A stretch of 64,000 nt of DNA from Bacillaceae bacterium IKA-2 (GCA_031761875.1 CP134492.1:3224001-3288000), one strand, 5' to 3'; counted from the first letter of the stretch, positions 8,276-17,563 are shown. Translations and numbers: made by a program. The notes: generated by a model not told the origin, from the sequence alone.

Positions 8276-11235
8276 TCCTCCTCTCCTGCTTCAATTTGTT
8301 CTTGTGTGACACGACAAACTGTTTTATATACACAACTACTCATACATTTTAAAGGCTTAACAGAAAAATCTTGTGTACTGCCTACCCAAAGCTGCTTTAA
8401 TCGTTGTTTTAGTTCATATTTGGCTAAAAATACTTCTGATTCAAGCGTTTCTTCTTTCGTAGCATGGGTTGCGTTAATAGAAAACGGATTATTTTTCCGG
8501 AAATGATCTTCTCGCCAAACGCTATTTCCCGCTCTCTTGACAGGATCACGAAGCGATATATATGAAGCACCATGAGCCGTTATTTTCTCTGGAACCTCTG
8601 CAAAAAGATCCGCTAAGTCAATGTGATAATGACCATTTGCTAGACGTTTCTCCATCGCGACTAAATACAGTGGTAACTGTAATTTTAAGCCTGGTCGTAC
8701 TTCTTTTTCAAAGTTTAACGAAGCAAACCCGGATTTGTAATCGTAAATCACAAAACCATGCTCATCAATATCGATGCGATCTATTTTTCCTGATAAGGTA
8801 ATCATCGTTTCATCATCAATCGTTAAATCCAGTTCGATCGGCTCTTCTAAACGGAAAAGGTGCATCGACTGTAATTGTTTATTTTCCCAAAAGTGATGTT
8901 TTTCAGCAAGCCACCATTTGCGAAGCTTTTTTTGCCATTCTTCTTTTTCAATTGAAAGTTGTAGCTTTGAAAAATCACCATGGCTTTCTTCAACTTCAGC
9001 CCATTCTGCTTCAAATATTTCTTTTAGAGTGGTTTCAGCCTCTAGTTTCAACTCTTCTGTAAAAGTCGAAAATGGCTTGCCAACTAATTTTAATTTATTA
9101 TAAAACTTTTCGATTGTTGTATGGAGCATTGAGCCAACATCACGAAAATCAAGATTCGTTTGCTTCTCTATTGGTTCTTTTACTTTTAAAATTCGTTCCA
9201 TTGCATATTTAAATGGACACATCGCATAACTTTCTAACATTGTTACCGACAACTTATCGCGTTTTAATTTTTCTCCCCAGTATTGCGAAACGATTTCATT
9301 GCCTAACTCAAGTTCCTTTAACTTTAGCGTGGTCATCTTTAGGGCTTCTGGTACCTCTTTGATGCTTTTGCCAATCCCGATATGGTAGGCAATCTTTTCT
9401 TGATAATCTGATTCGGAATCACTCATTTTTAGAGAAAATCGTTTTGTAACACTATACTTGCGGTCTTCAATTTGCTTTTTCCAAGCTTCAAGATACGGTG
9501 ACGGTAAAAATGGATTGTGCGGATCAACCCCGACTACATAAGAAAATGACAATTCGTTTGCGAGTGTAAATAACTGTCCAAAGAAGGCATCGTCTTTTTG
9601 ACGAAATAATTTTTTGGTCGGACTAGCATAAGCGACTGGAAGCTTCTTTAAATCATTTTCCTGAAAAAAACCGGCCAATTTATGTGCTTTTGGAAATGTA
9701 CCTTCATTCATCCCTAATACGTAAATGTGAGTTCCTTGAAACAATGCGACATCACGAAACGTAAAAAGTTGAATCCCTTTTTGCGGCGTCCGCTCGAGAT
9801 AAATACTTCCACTTTGAAGCCCCTCAGCCAACCAATCGACAAAAATAAGATAATCGACTTGTAAATCTTCTAGACCTTGATTAGTTAACATCTCGATTTT
9901 GCTTGAAATTAGGCTAATAAAATAATCATATGATTTCCACTCAAGACGAATTTTTTGTAATTTTTCCGTATTTGTTTCAGTTAGAATCCGTTGTTTCCAA
10001 ATTTGTGTGAAAGAACTTTTTTCAATAACATCCTTTAATGAAGTCAAATAGGTAACTAAACTAGCTTTCTGCGGCACTGCCCGGCGAAATGATATAAACT
10101 CTTCAAGCTCGTCTTCTTGTTTTTTTGGAAAAAAACCAGTTTCAATATACTGCTGCTTTTTCGTCATGTACTGAAAACTTTTCAAAAAATAAAGTCTTAA
10201 AAAGGTATCAACTAAATCAAGACGGTCCCAGCGCGTTTTAAATCTGCCATTATGCTTTAAAAGCGACTGATAAATAAACTGAAAAAACAACGTATCTTTA
10301 ACACTTGTTTTCAAGGGTATTTGGATCGGGAGCTGTTTTTGATAAGCTATTTTTATTAGTTTCTCTTCGTACCCTTTATCATCTGCAAGGACAATTCCGA
10401 CCTGTTCAAAAGAAGTTTCTTGACTTTTTTCGGAAATTTCTTCTAAAACACCATAAATTTCTTCTGCTATTGTGGTCGCTGAATGGACTTGAACTTGCGG
10501 TTGCTTTTGCGTTTCGAGCTTCTGTAGATCAGCTTCGATTTCTTCAATGGTAAATCCTAACTTCTTAAGTTGCGACTTGGTTTCAAGTAGGATATCGGCT
10601 TTAAGAGTGGGGAGATAAATCGTAATCCCATAGCCTTGAGCAACAAAATAGGTAATAACCATATATTGAAGTGTACTGAAATCTAGGTAGCCATCGATAA
10701 TAATTTCACAAAGCGGACGCGCTAGAGCAGTTTGTTTGTTTAAAGAAACCGCTTTATGAATTCGATTTTCTGGATCAAGGAGTCGCTGATGCTCAACCCA
10801 CTCAGTCTCATATTCACGAAAAATCGGGGCCATTTGTTGAAACTGAGTCGGAAGATCCGCTATCGATAACCCAATTCGTTTTAATTGCCCATACGTTTCG
10901 GCATAGGCTTTTGCTTTATGACGGAGTTCTTGTGGATTTTCTAAAAATTTACTTTGATCTTGATCATTTGTCATTAATTGCTGAAAAAATAAAATACGTT
11001 CACTTTCTGAAACTGGCAAATAATCATAATTCGCTTGTTTTAAAAGTAAATCAGCTAAATCATCGAACGTCTTAAAAGCGATCCCAGCTTTACGCTTCCG
11101 GGCTGCTTGCAAATATTTATTAGATGGTAATATGTAGTAAATAGGAATTTGTAGCTGCTTTTGCCTTTGAAAACACTCGTTTAGTCGGTCGACGTGTGCA
11201 ACATCTGTTATAGAGGAAGGTTTTACAATTAGCAT
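8266..11235 (-). CDS. addB: AddB-like PD-(D/E)XK nuclease subunit
   Basis: About 989 residues from the ATG at 11235. The C-terminal nuclease has GKIDRIDIDEHG and VIYDYKSG (D and K catalytic pair). Four cysteines (one in LESYAMCPFKYA, three in KCMSSCVYKTVC) match the iron-sulfur clamp that staples the AddB nuclease domain. The N-terminus is helicase-like but lacks a clear Walker A. The frame is open to 11340, but those 35 extra codons lie in an interspersed palindromic repeat, while GAGGAGTGAGTGAGAAA precedes the ATG at 11235. It is shorter than the B. subtilis protein (about 1166). It overlaps and precedes addA, so the pair is one operon. Confidence 0.83.
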   Translation of the reverse strand: MLIVKPSSITDVAHVDRLNECFQRQKQLQIPIYYILPSNKYLQAARKRKAGIAFKTFDDLADLLLKQANYDYLPVSESERILFFQQLMTNDQDQSKFLENPQELRHKAKAYAETYGQLKRIGLSIADLPTQFQQMAPIFREYETEWVEHQRLLDPENRIHKAVSLNKQTALARPLCEIIIDGYLDFSTLQYMVITYFVAQGYGITIYLPTLKADILLETKSQLKKLGFTIEEIEADLQKLETQKQPQVQVHSATTIAEEIYGVLEEISEKSQETSFEQVGIVLADDKGYEEKLIKIAYQKQLPIQIPLKTSVKDTLFFQFIYQSLLKHNGRFKTRWDRLDLVDTFLRLYFLKSFQYMTKKQQYIETGFFPKKQEDELEEFISFRRAVPQKASLVTYLTSLKDVIEKSSFTQIWKQRILTETNTEKLQKIRLEWKSYDYFISLISSKIEMLTNQGLEDLQVDYLIFVDWLAEGLQSGSIYLERTPQKGIQLFTFRDVALFQGTHIYVLGMNEGTFPKAHKLAGFFQENDLKKLPVAYASPTKKLFRQKDDAFFGQLFTLANELSFSYVVGVDPHNPFLPSPYLEAWKKQIEDRKYSVTKRFSLKMSDSESDYQEKIAYHIGIGKSIKEVPEALKMTTLKLKELELGNEIVSQYWGEKLKRDKLSVTMLESYAMCPFKYAMERILKVKEPIEKQTNLDFRDVGSMLHTTIEKFYNKLKLVGKPFSTFTEELKLEAETTLKEIFEAEWAEVEESHGDFSKLQLSIEKEEWQKKLRKWWLAEKHHFWENKQLQSMHLFRLEEPIELDLTIDDETMITLSGKIDRIDIDEHGFVIYDYKSGFASLNFEKEVRPGLKLQLPLYLVAMEKRLANGHYHIDLADLFAEVPEKITAHGASYISLRDPVKRAGNSVWREDHFRKNNPFSINATHATKEETLESEVFLAKYELKQRLKQLWVGSTQDFSVKPLKCMSSCVYKTVCRVTQEQIEAGEEEWK

Positions 11236-11283
11236 TTTCTCACTCACTCCTCGTGTTTTAAGATCTTTTTTTCTATCTGAGAT

Positions 11284-11391
11284 AATTTCATCATACCAAT
11301 AAACTAGCCACATCAAGCTGCTAAGTTGAAAACGGTTCATTTCAACTAGATGTAGTTTCCTAGTGGCCCAGAATATTCATGATGAAAATCA
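11284..11391. repeat. AT-rich palindromic repeat, copy 1 (long form)
   Basis: Begins with TTTCATCATACCAATAAACT and GCCACATCAAG, has an inner stem (AAGTTGAAAA...TTTCAACTAGATGT) and ends with AGTGGCCCAGAATATTCATGATGAAAAT. It overlaps the open frame ahead of addB and is one of five related copies in the window. Confidence 0.75.
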
Positions 11392-11536
11392 TCTATACGA
11401 ATTAGCTTTATTGGCTGTTAATAATTTATGATATCACTGATTACCCTACATTTACATGATCAATTATAGGGTGAACGCAGATTATTTGCTTTATTTGCTG
11501 GTTTGTCCATCAATCACGTACAATTGTTCTTTTTAG

Positions 11537-11579
11537 GTGTGAAGGCACCATGTGAATTTTTCACATGGTGCCTTCACAC
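11537..11579. repeat. Perfect 20-bp-arm hairpin of the REP-like family
   Basis: GTGTGAAGGCACCATGTGAA, a 3-base loop, then its exact reverse complement. It shares GCACC-ATGTGAA with the other REP-like copies at 21875, 26991, 28943 and 44151. T-runs flank it only weakly, so it is better seen as an interspersed palindrome than as a designed terminator. The remainder of 11392-11536 shows nothing recognisable. Confidence 0.8.
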
Positions 11580-11584
11580 AATTA

Positions 11585-11610
11585 TAGCCTCCTGTGATAA
11601 ACGGAGGCTA
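11585..11610 (-). terminator. Weak hairpin downstream of the Asn-rich gene
   Basis: TAGCCTCC pairs with GGAGGCTA around a 10-base loop, 45 bases past the stop of the small gene. The following minus-strand bases (ATAATT) are not a strong T-run. Confidence 0.4.
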
Positions 11611-11655
11611 TTGGAGCTAGCTATTTTTTTAACGATCATTGTTGTTGTTATTGTT

Positions 11656-11820
11656 TTAGTTTCTATTATTATTTTTATTGTTTTTTAAGTCTTGAGCATC
11701 GTTTTCATTTGCGAATTCAACGTTTACATTTTCAATGTCTAAATCTTGATTATCGTTGTTTGGTTTATTATTATTGTTGTTATTTTTATTGCGGTTATTG
11801 TTATTTTTACTATTGACCAT
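11656..11820 (-). CDS. 54-residue Asn-rich hydrophilic protein
   Basis: Starts at ATG 11820 after a near-perfect ribosome binding site (AGGAGGTGAATACA). The product starts MVNSKNNNNRNKNNNNNN and ends in KNNKNNNRN, with a short acidic middle (DNQDLDIENVNVEFANENDAQ). It has no hydrophobic segment and no cysteine. About half the residues are Asn and the composition is bipolar, with Asn/Lys ends and an acidic core. I do not recognise the family. Small Asn- or Gln-rich proteins occur among spore-associated proteins of bacilli, but that link is only a guess. The strong start signal argues that it is translated. Confidence 0.6.
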   Translation of the reverse strand: MVNSKNNNNRNKNNNNNNKPNNDNQDLDIENVNVEFANENDAQDLKNNKNNNRN

Positions 11821-11916
11821 TGTATTCACCTCCTACAATGTAGATTATCCAATATTTATACTTTTTATGAAGATAATATGAGGAGTGTGAATATATTCTA
11901 TTTTACCATGACAAAT

Positions 11917-12003
11917 AAATGACTTTCATAATACCAAAAAACTAACCACATCAAACTAGATTTAAATCCAAGTGCCGCCGATTCTCCATTATGAAATCGA
12001 TTT
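11917..12003. repeat. AT-rich palindromic repeat, copy 2 (short form)
   Basis: Starts AATGACTTTCATAATACCAA, passes through AACTAACCACATCAAACTAG, and ends CGATTCTCCATTATGAAATC. The outer arms pair (TTTCATAAT with ATTATGAAA). It lacks most of the inner ACATCTAGTTGAA stem of the long copies. Confidence 0.75.
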
Positions 12004-12017
12004 AAACAATTATAAAT

Positions 12018-13712
12018 TCACAATAGAAAATCGTTTGCTAATTTTTTTGTCAAATCTTCAATTTCAAGTGGCTTACTAAACAAAAAACCTTGACCGGACT
12101 CACAGTTATGTTCTTCTAAATAACATCGTTGTTCCTCAGTCTCAATTCCTTCGGCAATAACATGATAGTCCAAATCATTAGCTAAACTAAGTATTGATTT
12201 AATGATCAAAGCATCCTTACCTTTTTTACTAATATTTTTTACGAAACTTCGGTCAATTTTCACAAAGTCTAAAGGTAATTCTTTTAAATAGGTAAGCGAA
12301 GAATAGCCTGTTCCAAAATCATCCAAAGCAATTTTTAAGCCAAGTTTTTTTAATTTATTTAGTCTGTAAATAGCTAGATTTACATCTGTTAATATTGCCG
12401 TTTCGGTAATTTCAATCGTTATTTTAGAGAAATCTAGATTAAATGAAGCTAGTAACTCTTCTAACTCATTAAAATTCAATTCACTCATCAATGTTTTATT
12501 TGAAAGATTGATAGATATCTCCAACTCTGAAAATCCATTCTTTTCAAACCATTTCTTTTGATTTAATACAGTAGTCATCACCCATTTTTCAATTTGATAG
12601 ATTTGACCAGTTTCTTCTGCCAAAGGTATGAATTGCGCTGGTGAAATAGCCCCCTCTAATGGGTGAAACCACCTAATTAATGCTTCTATTCCCTTTACTT
12701 TACCTGTCTTTAAATTAAATTTAGGTTGATAGTGCATCGTTAACTCTTCATTATGGAACGCCTGTTGGAGCATTTGTGCCATTAAAATATTTCCAGTATT
12801 GGATTTCAGGATTTTCTTCACGTAATATACCCACCGACCCCGGCCTTCTTTTTTAGCTTTTTGCATTGCTAAGTCGGCATTTCTAAACAGGATCTCTTGA
12901 CAGTTTCCGTTTTCTGGATATTTCACAATTCCTATACTAACTGAAATAAAGAATTCATAATTATTTTTCTCCCATTTCGGACCGAAAGACTCAATAATAT
13001 TTCTTAAATTAGCTTCTAATTTTTCCTTTGGGGTATCCTTAAATAAAACCACAAATTCGTCACCACTTAGGCGTCCAACGATATCAGGGTTTTGAATTTC
13101 TTTTTTGAGGGTTTCCCCTATAAATCTTATAAACTCGTTTCCAACAGAATAGCTATGAATATCATTTATATTTTTAAAGTTATCGAAATTTATGTAAACC
13201 AAACAAAATGGAACGTTTTCTTCAATTGCTTTAGTTATTTCATTTTCTAAACATTTTCTGTTAGGTAGTCCGGTTAAATCGTCTTTTTGAAGCATCTCAA
13301 TAATTTTTTCTTCAGCAAATTTCCTATCTGTTATATCTGTACGAATCGCAATGTACATGTAAGGAATTTCATTGCTATCCAAAATAGGAACTATTGTTGC
13401 TTTTAGCCAATATAATGACCCATCTTTGGCCTTATTTTTTAGTTCACCTTCCCAAACTTTACCCTGACTAATTGTATCCCACATCAAACTAAAGAACTCT
13501 TTCGGATGGTAACCTGAATTTATAATCGTATGTGTTTTGCCGATCAGTTCGCTTCTTTTATACTTAGATAATTCGCAAAATTTTTGATTAACATATCTAA
13601 TAATTCCCTCTGTATCTGTAATCGCAATGATCGATGCTTGATCAATCGCATATAGTAAATCTTCAATGAGCTCATTTGACTCGGGAAATTTCTTCTTATC
13701 ATACATAACCAT
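12018..13712 (-). CDS. PAS-GGDEF-EAL cyclic di-GMP signalling protein
   Basis: 564 residues, no membrane segment. A PAS domain (about 20-130) with a PAC-type tail (YMYIAIRTDITDRK) comes first. Next is a diguanylate cyclase domain (about 140-300) whose signature reads GRLSGDEFVVLF, SGDEF instead of GGDEF. The EAL phosphodiesterase domain (about 310-560) keeps EALIRW, the DDFGTGYSSL loop, KIDRSFV and EGIETEEQ, so c-di-GMP hydrolysis looks intact. Cyclase activity is uncertain because of the Ser. The start is at 13712, with AGGAGGTG ten bases upstream. It is flanked by palindromic repeats and stands alone. A link to the pilus genes at 44-57 kb is plausible but unproven. Confidence 0.92.
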   Translation of the reverse strand: MVMYDKKKFPESNELIEDLLYAIDQASIIAITDTEGIIRYVNQKFCELSKYKRSELIGKTHTIINSGYHPKEFFSLMWDTISQGKVWEGELKNKAKDGSLYWLKATIVPILDSNEIPYMYIAIRTDITDRKFAEEKIIEMLQKDDLTGLPNRKCLENEITKAIEENVPFCLVYINFDNFKNINDIHSYSVGNEFIRFIGETLKKEIQNPDIVGRLSGDEFVVLFKDTPKEKLEANLRNIIESFGPKWEKNNYEFFISVSIGIVKYPENGNCQEILFRNADLAMQKAKKEGRGRWVYYVKKILKSNTGNILMAQMLQQAFHNEELTMHYQPKFNLKTGKVKGIEALIRWFHPLEGAISPAQFIPLAEETGQIYQIEKWVMTTVLNQKKWFEKNGFSELEISINLSNKTLMSELNFNELEELLASFNLDFSKITIEITETAILTDVNLAIYRLNKLKKLGLKIALDDFGTGYSSLTYLKELPLDFVKIDRSFVKNISKKGKDALIIKSILSLANDLDYHVIAEGIETEEQRCYLEEHNCESGQGFLFSKPLEIEDLTKKLANDFLL

Positions 13713-13901
13713 TTATGTTTCACCTCCTGTTTACCTTCCCAAAGAAAATCAGCCTAAAAGAGTATTCCCATTACATACTTTCTATAACAACTTATATAAT
13801 AATAGCACAAAAAACTATATAATTTGTCAAGTTATTCATGTTGCAGATAATTTTTCACGGCAATAAATAGAGTAATCACTTGCGCTAATGAAACTTGTAA
13901 A

Positions 13902-13940
13902 CAAAAAAAACGTTCATCCCTTCTCTGGAGCAGAGATGAA
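13902..13940 (-). terminator. Orphan terminator-like hairpin
   Basis: TTCATCTCT pairs with AGAGAAGGGATGAA (one bulge) and is followed on the minus strand by CGTTTTTTTT. No convincing minus-strand gene ends here: the only frame running into it (13914 to about 14130) has no ATG, GTG or TTG start in its plausible part. In the gap 13713-14209 I see only this hairpin and AT-rich sequence. Confidence 0.5.
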
Positions 13941-14209
13941 ACCACGTTTAACGTAACTATTGACTAGGTTTAATTTTTTGTCTAAAAAAACAACCGCGAT
14001 GAATGGTTCGTCAATTCTTGACTGATAGCGCAGATCAAACCACTGAAGTTCATAAACATCTATTTTAGTGAAAATTGTCGCATGTAAATGCAGAATGAAG
14101 CATCTGCGCTGATCACTGTGTGGGTGCTTTTTATTAACATATATTATACAATAATGAAAATGACAATGAGTCCTTGTTGTCGTTATCAACGAAAGGCAGG
14201 CATAGTGAA

Positions 14210-14662
14210 GTGAAAGTGATTGGAATTGATTTATCAGGACCTGCAAATCATAAAGATACTGCGCTCATCGTGTTTAATCGAACGGACGATGGACGCCTTG
14301 AACTTGAGGAATTAGTCGTTAATGCAAATGATGAGAAGCTACTTACAACGATTTTGACTGCAACTTTACACGATGATGATGTCGTAGTAGGGATAGATGC
14401 ACCTCTTTCTTTTCAAGACGGAGGCGGCGATAGGCCACAAGATAAAAGCTTACGTCAGTTCATGAAAGAATGCGGGCTTTCAGGAAGCTCTGTCATGCCT
14501 CCAACGCTAACGAGGATGGTTTATCTTACACTTCGAGGAATCTCATTAACAAGAACAATTACGAACATGAAAATGAGCGACAAAGTTCGAATTGTTGAAG
14601 TCCACCCAGGCGCTGCAATTGGTAGTCGAATTGGTTCTGAGAAGCTTCATCATGCGCTCCGA
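14210..14662 (+). pseudogene. DUF429 protein, 5' part, interrupted by IS21-family insertion
   Basis: Begins at GTG 14210 with VKVIGIDLSGPANHKDTA, the usual start of DUF429 proteins (predicted RNase H-like fold, function unknown). The later motif VVGIDAPLSF and EVHPGAAIG also fit. The frame is intact up to HHALR, where CTCCGA (14657-14662) marks the target duplication. The 3' part resumes at 20560 in the same frame. Joining the two parts gives about 222 codons, the normal size, so the gene was whole before the insertion and is now dead unless the element excises. Confidence 0.9.
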
Positions 14663-14713
14663 TGTATTTGTCAACTCAAAAGCGGTCCACGAATCAGTTG
14701 AAAAAAGGTCCAC

Positions 14714-15460
14714 TTATTTAGTTGGTTTTAGCCATGACATTGTCTCTTCAAATCGGTGACTTACTTCTCGTGAAATATCTAAGATATGTGATTTGTGAGC
14801 AAGTCTATCTACAATTGCACCAGTAAGCATCGGGTCTTTAAAAATCTCTTCCCAGCGATCAAAAGCCAAGTTTGTTGTTATGATTATTGATCCTTTATCG
14901 TTTCTATTTGATAATAAATTAAATAGTATTTCACAACCAATTTTGTCAAATGATACGTATCCCAGTTCATCTAAAACGACAAGACTGTACTTTTCAAATT
15001 TGGTTTTATATTGCGATAGTTTGCTTTCACTCATTGCTTCTTTTAACTCTATTATTAAGTTAGGTACAGAGATAAACAATACACTTTTGCCTTCCAAACA
15101 CGCCTTAATACCAAGCCCAATACTATAATGTGATTTCCCGCAGCCAGGAGATCCTATTAAGATTATATTTTCTTTATTTTCAATGAACTGCAACGTTTCT
15201 AGTTCTTCGAATTTCGGTATAAATTTCTTATGGTACTTACTCTTGTCGAAGTCTTCTAAGTACTTGTTAAGAGGGAATTTAGCCCTTCTGAGTCTATGTT
15301 TTAAACCATTCTCAAGCCTTAGTTCTAATTCTCTTTCGAGTAGACGACTTATCAGCTCTCGGTGGGTCATGTTTGTATGGTTTGCTTCATCAAGAAGCAT
15401 TTGATAATTGGTTTTTATATAGGGTAATTTTAGTATATGGGCCATTTCTTGTATTTGCAT
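14714..15460 (-). CDS. istB: IS21-family helper ATPase IstB
   Basis: 248 residues of the DnaC-like AAA+ class. Walker A is GSPGCGKSHYS (about 100-110), Walker B LVVLDELGYVSF, and there is a sensor motif IIITTNLAFDRW. It loads and regulates the IstA transposase at target DNA. It sits one base from the end of the istA remnant, the normal istA-istB arrangement, and looks intact. Confidence 0.93.
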   Translation of the reverse strand: MQIQEMAHILKLPYIKTNYQMLLDEANHTNMTHRELISRLLERELELRLENGLKHRLRRAKFPLNKYLEDFDKSKYHKKFIPKFEELETLQFIENKENIILIGSPGCGKSHYSIGLGIKACLEGKSVLFISVPNLIIELKEAMSESKLSQYKTKFEKYSLVVLDELGYVSFDKIGCEILFNLLSNRNDKGSIIITTNLAFDRWEEIFKDPMLTGAIVDRLAHKSHILDISREVSHRFEETMSWLKPTK

Positions 15461-16149
15461 TTATTCCACCTCCGAGAAACATAATTCGTTATATCTAGAT
15501 ACTTGCCTTGTAGCGATGTTGCTAAGTGCAGTTTTATCTATGTGCATAGATGGAATAATATCGATATGAGATTTATTGTATGTTTCTAGAATCAATAGTA
15601 TTTCTTCGATTGGTTTATCATCATTTTCTTGAATGATCTCTATGAATTTTTTCTTGTTTCTGCTAAAATTAGTATCATAGATGGCTTTTAACCTTGGTAT
15701 GCTTTTTAGAGCGTGGGAGTTCTTGATTGCACCTGGTTTTTTGTTTAATGAGTTTAAGTAATGTTTAATTTTAATACTTATCTCGTTAGTACCATCTATT
15801 TTTTTGTGTTCACAAACGAGTATGTTGTTTGAATAAAAGCCTATTGTGTCGTAATATTTCTTGATTGTTATTAAGCGTCCTACAAGATACTCCGGTACTG
15901 AATAGTGGTTGTTATCAACTCGTACAAAACTATATTTATTTGGTTTTTGCACTGTAACTGTTGCAAGATCAAGCTTTGGTTTTGTAGGTTGAAGATGTTT
16001 TATTTCTTCAGAAATAGTGCTGTCTTTATTGAGTTCTATCAATATAGTATTCAAGTATTCACGTGCATCATCGAATGTCTTAAACTTATAAGTTAACGCA
16101 AATGCTTTGTTCCTAATTATCTTCACGCTGCCCTCCACATGACCCTTCT
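15461..16149 (-). pseudogene. istA: IstA transposase, C-terminal part
   Basis: Reads in from KGHVEGSVKIIRNKAFA, which in whole IstA proteins follows the NEKG stretch and carries the third catalytic acid (Glu of the DDE triad). The rest is the C-terminal domain, ending in RYNELCFSEVE next to istB. It has lost its own start because a recombinase element is inserted at 16150. The N-terminal part is at 19650-20466. Confidence 0.9.
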
Positions 16150-16167
16150 AATGTAAAGCTTTGCATT

Positions 16168-16218
16168 AGAAGGGTAATGAAAAGTATATGATAATGTAAA
16201 GTAAGGCTGTTAGATAAC
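16168..16218. repeat. Left terminal inverted repeat of the RIT element
   Basis: Starts AGAAGGGTAATGAAAAG and ends GGCTGTTAGATAAC; 50 of 51 bases match the reverse complement of 19599-19649. It contains AATGTAAAGTAA, which recurs inverted at 16244-16255 (TTACTTTACATT). Each end therefore has a pair of opposed half-sites, as expected for recombinase binding. Confidence 0.93.
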
Positions 16219-16263
16219 TATAAACAAAGTGATTCTAGTTGTTTTACTTTACATTTTCAATGG

Positions 16264-16303
16264 CTATATTTAATATAGGCGAGGTCGCCTACGTTAAATA
16301 TAG
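16264..16303 (+). promoter_or_regulatory. 40-base palindrome overlapping the ritA ribosome binding site
   Basis: CTATATTTAA-tat-AGGCGA-gg-TCGCCT-acg-TTAAATATAG: two perfectly paired arm segments on each side. Its right end runs into the AGGAGG that precedes ritA. It could be an operator bound by one of the recombinases, or an RNA hairpin that hides the ribosome binding site and holds expression down until needed. Confidence 0.65.
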
Positions 16304-16315
16304 GAGGTTATGATT

Positions 16316-17563
16316 ATGGAACAAAAATATCAAACATTTGAACAACTGTCCTCAGAAGTAGTTAAATCCCTTCGGGATATGTCCTATTCCGAATCAAGGA
16401 TAAGCCAATATCGTTCCGCGTGGCAAAAACTGGCTACTTTTATGGAAAACAATCAGATTGAGTATTATTCAGCGTCAGTAGGTGGAGCATTTATAGCTGA
16501 CTTTATTGGTACTGGGAAATACGAGGAATTTAGCCATTGGGAAAAGAGCATAATCCGGTGTGTGGATGTTCTAACTGAATTTCAGTCTACAGGAACGTTC
16601 CAATACAGAAGGGCAAAGAAATCCTACCAATTTTATGGTTGCATCGGTAATCCTATGGTGGATTTCCTTAATCACCGAAAATCTTTGGGTATTACAGAAA
16701 ATACGCTTGGTCATTACCGATTAAATCTTCATCGCTTTCTTAGTTTTTTTAATGAAGAAGGAGTCATGGAAACCGAAGCAATTAAAAAACAACACATTTT
16801 AGGATTTGTGAATCAGCTTGGTTTTTATACACCTGCAACGCGCCACAGCATGCTTACCACTTTACGTGGGTTTATGAGATATCTACATGACAATGGGTAT
16901 ACAGGGATTGACTTTTCATACCTAATTCCAAAAGACAATTACAAGAAGCAATGTAAACTACCCACGACATATACGAAAAATGAAGTTGAATCATTAATCA
17001 ATACTGTTGACAGAAGTAGCCCAAAAGGGAAGCGTGATGCTGCTATGATACTATTGGCTGCACGATTGGGATTGAGGGCTTCTGACATCTGTCTGTTGAA
17101 GTTTGAAAACATACACTGGGAAAAGAATACAATTACACTTGTTCAACAAAAGACTAAAAATAAGATTGAGCATCCACTTTTAATAGAAATAGGAGAGGCT
17201 ATTATCGATTATCTGAAGTATGGACGGCCTAAATCTGATCTTCCTTATGTCTTCCTACATGCAATCCCGCCATATAACTGCCTAAATAGATCGACTTTGC
17301 ATAGCATTGTTACTTTTTATCTCCGTCGTGCTGGCATTAAAAACATAACAGAAAAGAAACATGGTCCTCATGCTTTGAGGCACAGTCTTGCTGGGCAACT
17401 ACTGGAACAAAAAATACCCATCCATGTTATATCAGAAGTGCTAGGTCACAAGAATACCGAAAGCACAAAAACTTATTTACGAATAGACTTAACATCTTTG
17501 AGCCAATGCGCATTAGATGTTCCACTCTTAAAAACGCCATTTTATGCCAAGGAGGTGGAATGA
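16316..17563 (+). CDS. ritA: RIT tyrosine recombinase A
   Basis: 415 residues from the ATG at 16316 (AGGAGG eight bases upstream; the ATG at 16310 is too close). The N-terminal part contains SAM-like DNA-binding folds with two core-binding stretches. The catalytic domain (about 215-400) has all active-site positions: Arg in AARLGLRASDI, HALRHS (His and Arg), LGHKNTEST (His) and the nucleophile in KTYLRI (Tyr). It is the longest of the three, as usual for the first gene of RIT elements. Its stop overlaps the ritB start (ATGA), so the proteins are made together. Confidence 0.88.
   Translation: MEQKYQTFEQLSSEVVKSLRDMSYSESRISQYRSAWQKLATFMENNQIEYYSASVGGAFIADFIGTGKYEEFSHWEKSIIRCVDVLTEFQSTGTFQYRRAKKSYQFYGCIGNPMVDFLNHRKSLGITENTLGHYRLNLHRFLSFFNEEGVMETEAIKKQHILGFVNQLGFYTPATRHSMLTTLRGFMRYLHDNGYTGIDFSYLIPKDNYKKQCKLPTTYTKNEVESLINTVDRSSPKGKRDAAMILLAARLGLRASDICLLKFENIHWEKNTITLVQQKTKNKIEHPLLIEIGEAIIDYLKYGRPKSDLPYVFLHAIPPYNCLNRSTLHSIVTFYLRRAGIKNITEKKHGPHALRHSLAGQLLEQKIPIHVISEVLGHKNTESTKTYLRIDLTSLSQCALDVPLLKTPFYAKEVE

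Noticed and set aside
11537-11579. Terminator for addB or a neighbour
   Set aside because: The perfect hairpin lies upstream of addB, has no proper T-run, and belongs to an interspersed repeat family.
13914-14246. Minus-strand frame of 110 codons overlapping the DUF429 start
   Set aside because: No credible start in the part that looks protein-like; the upstream half is antisense to DUF429. Only the terminator is kept.
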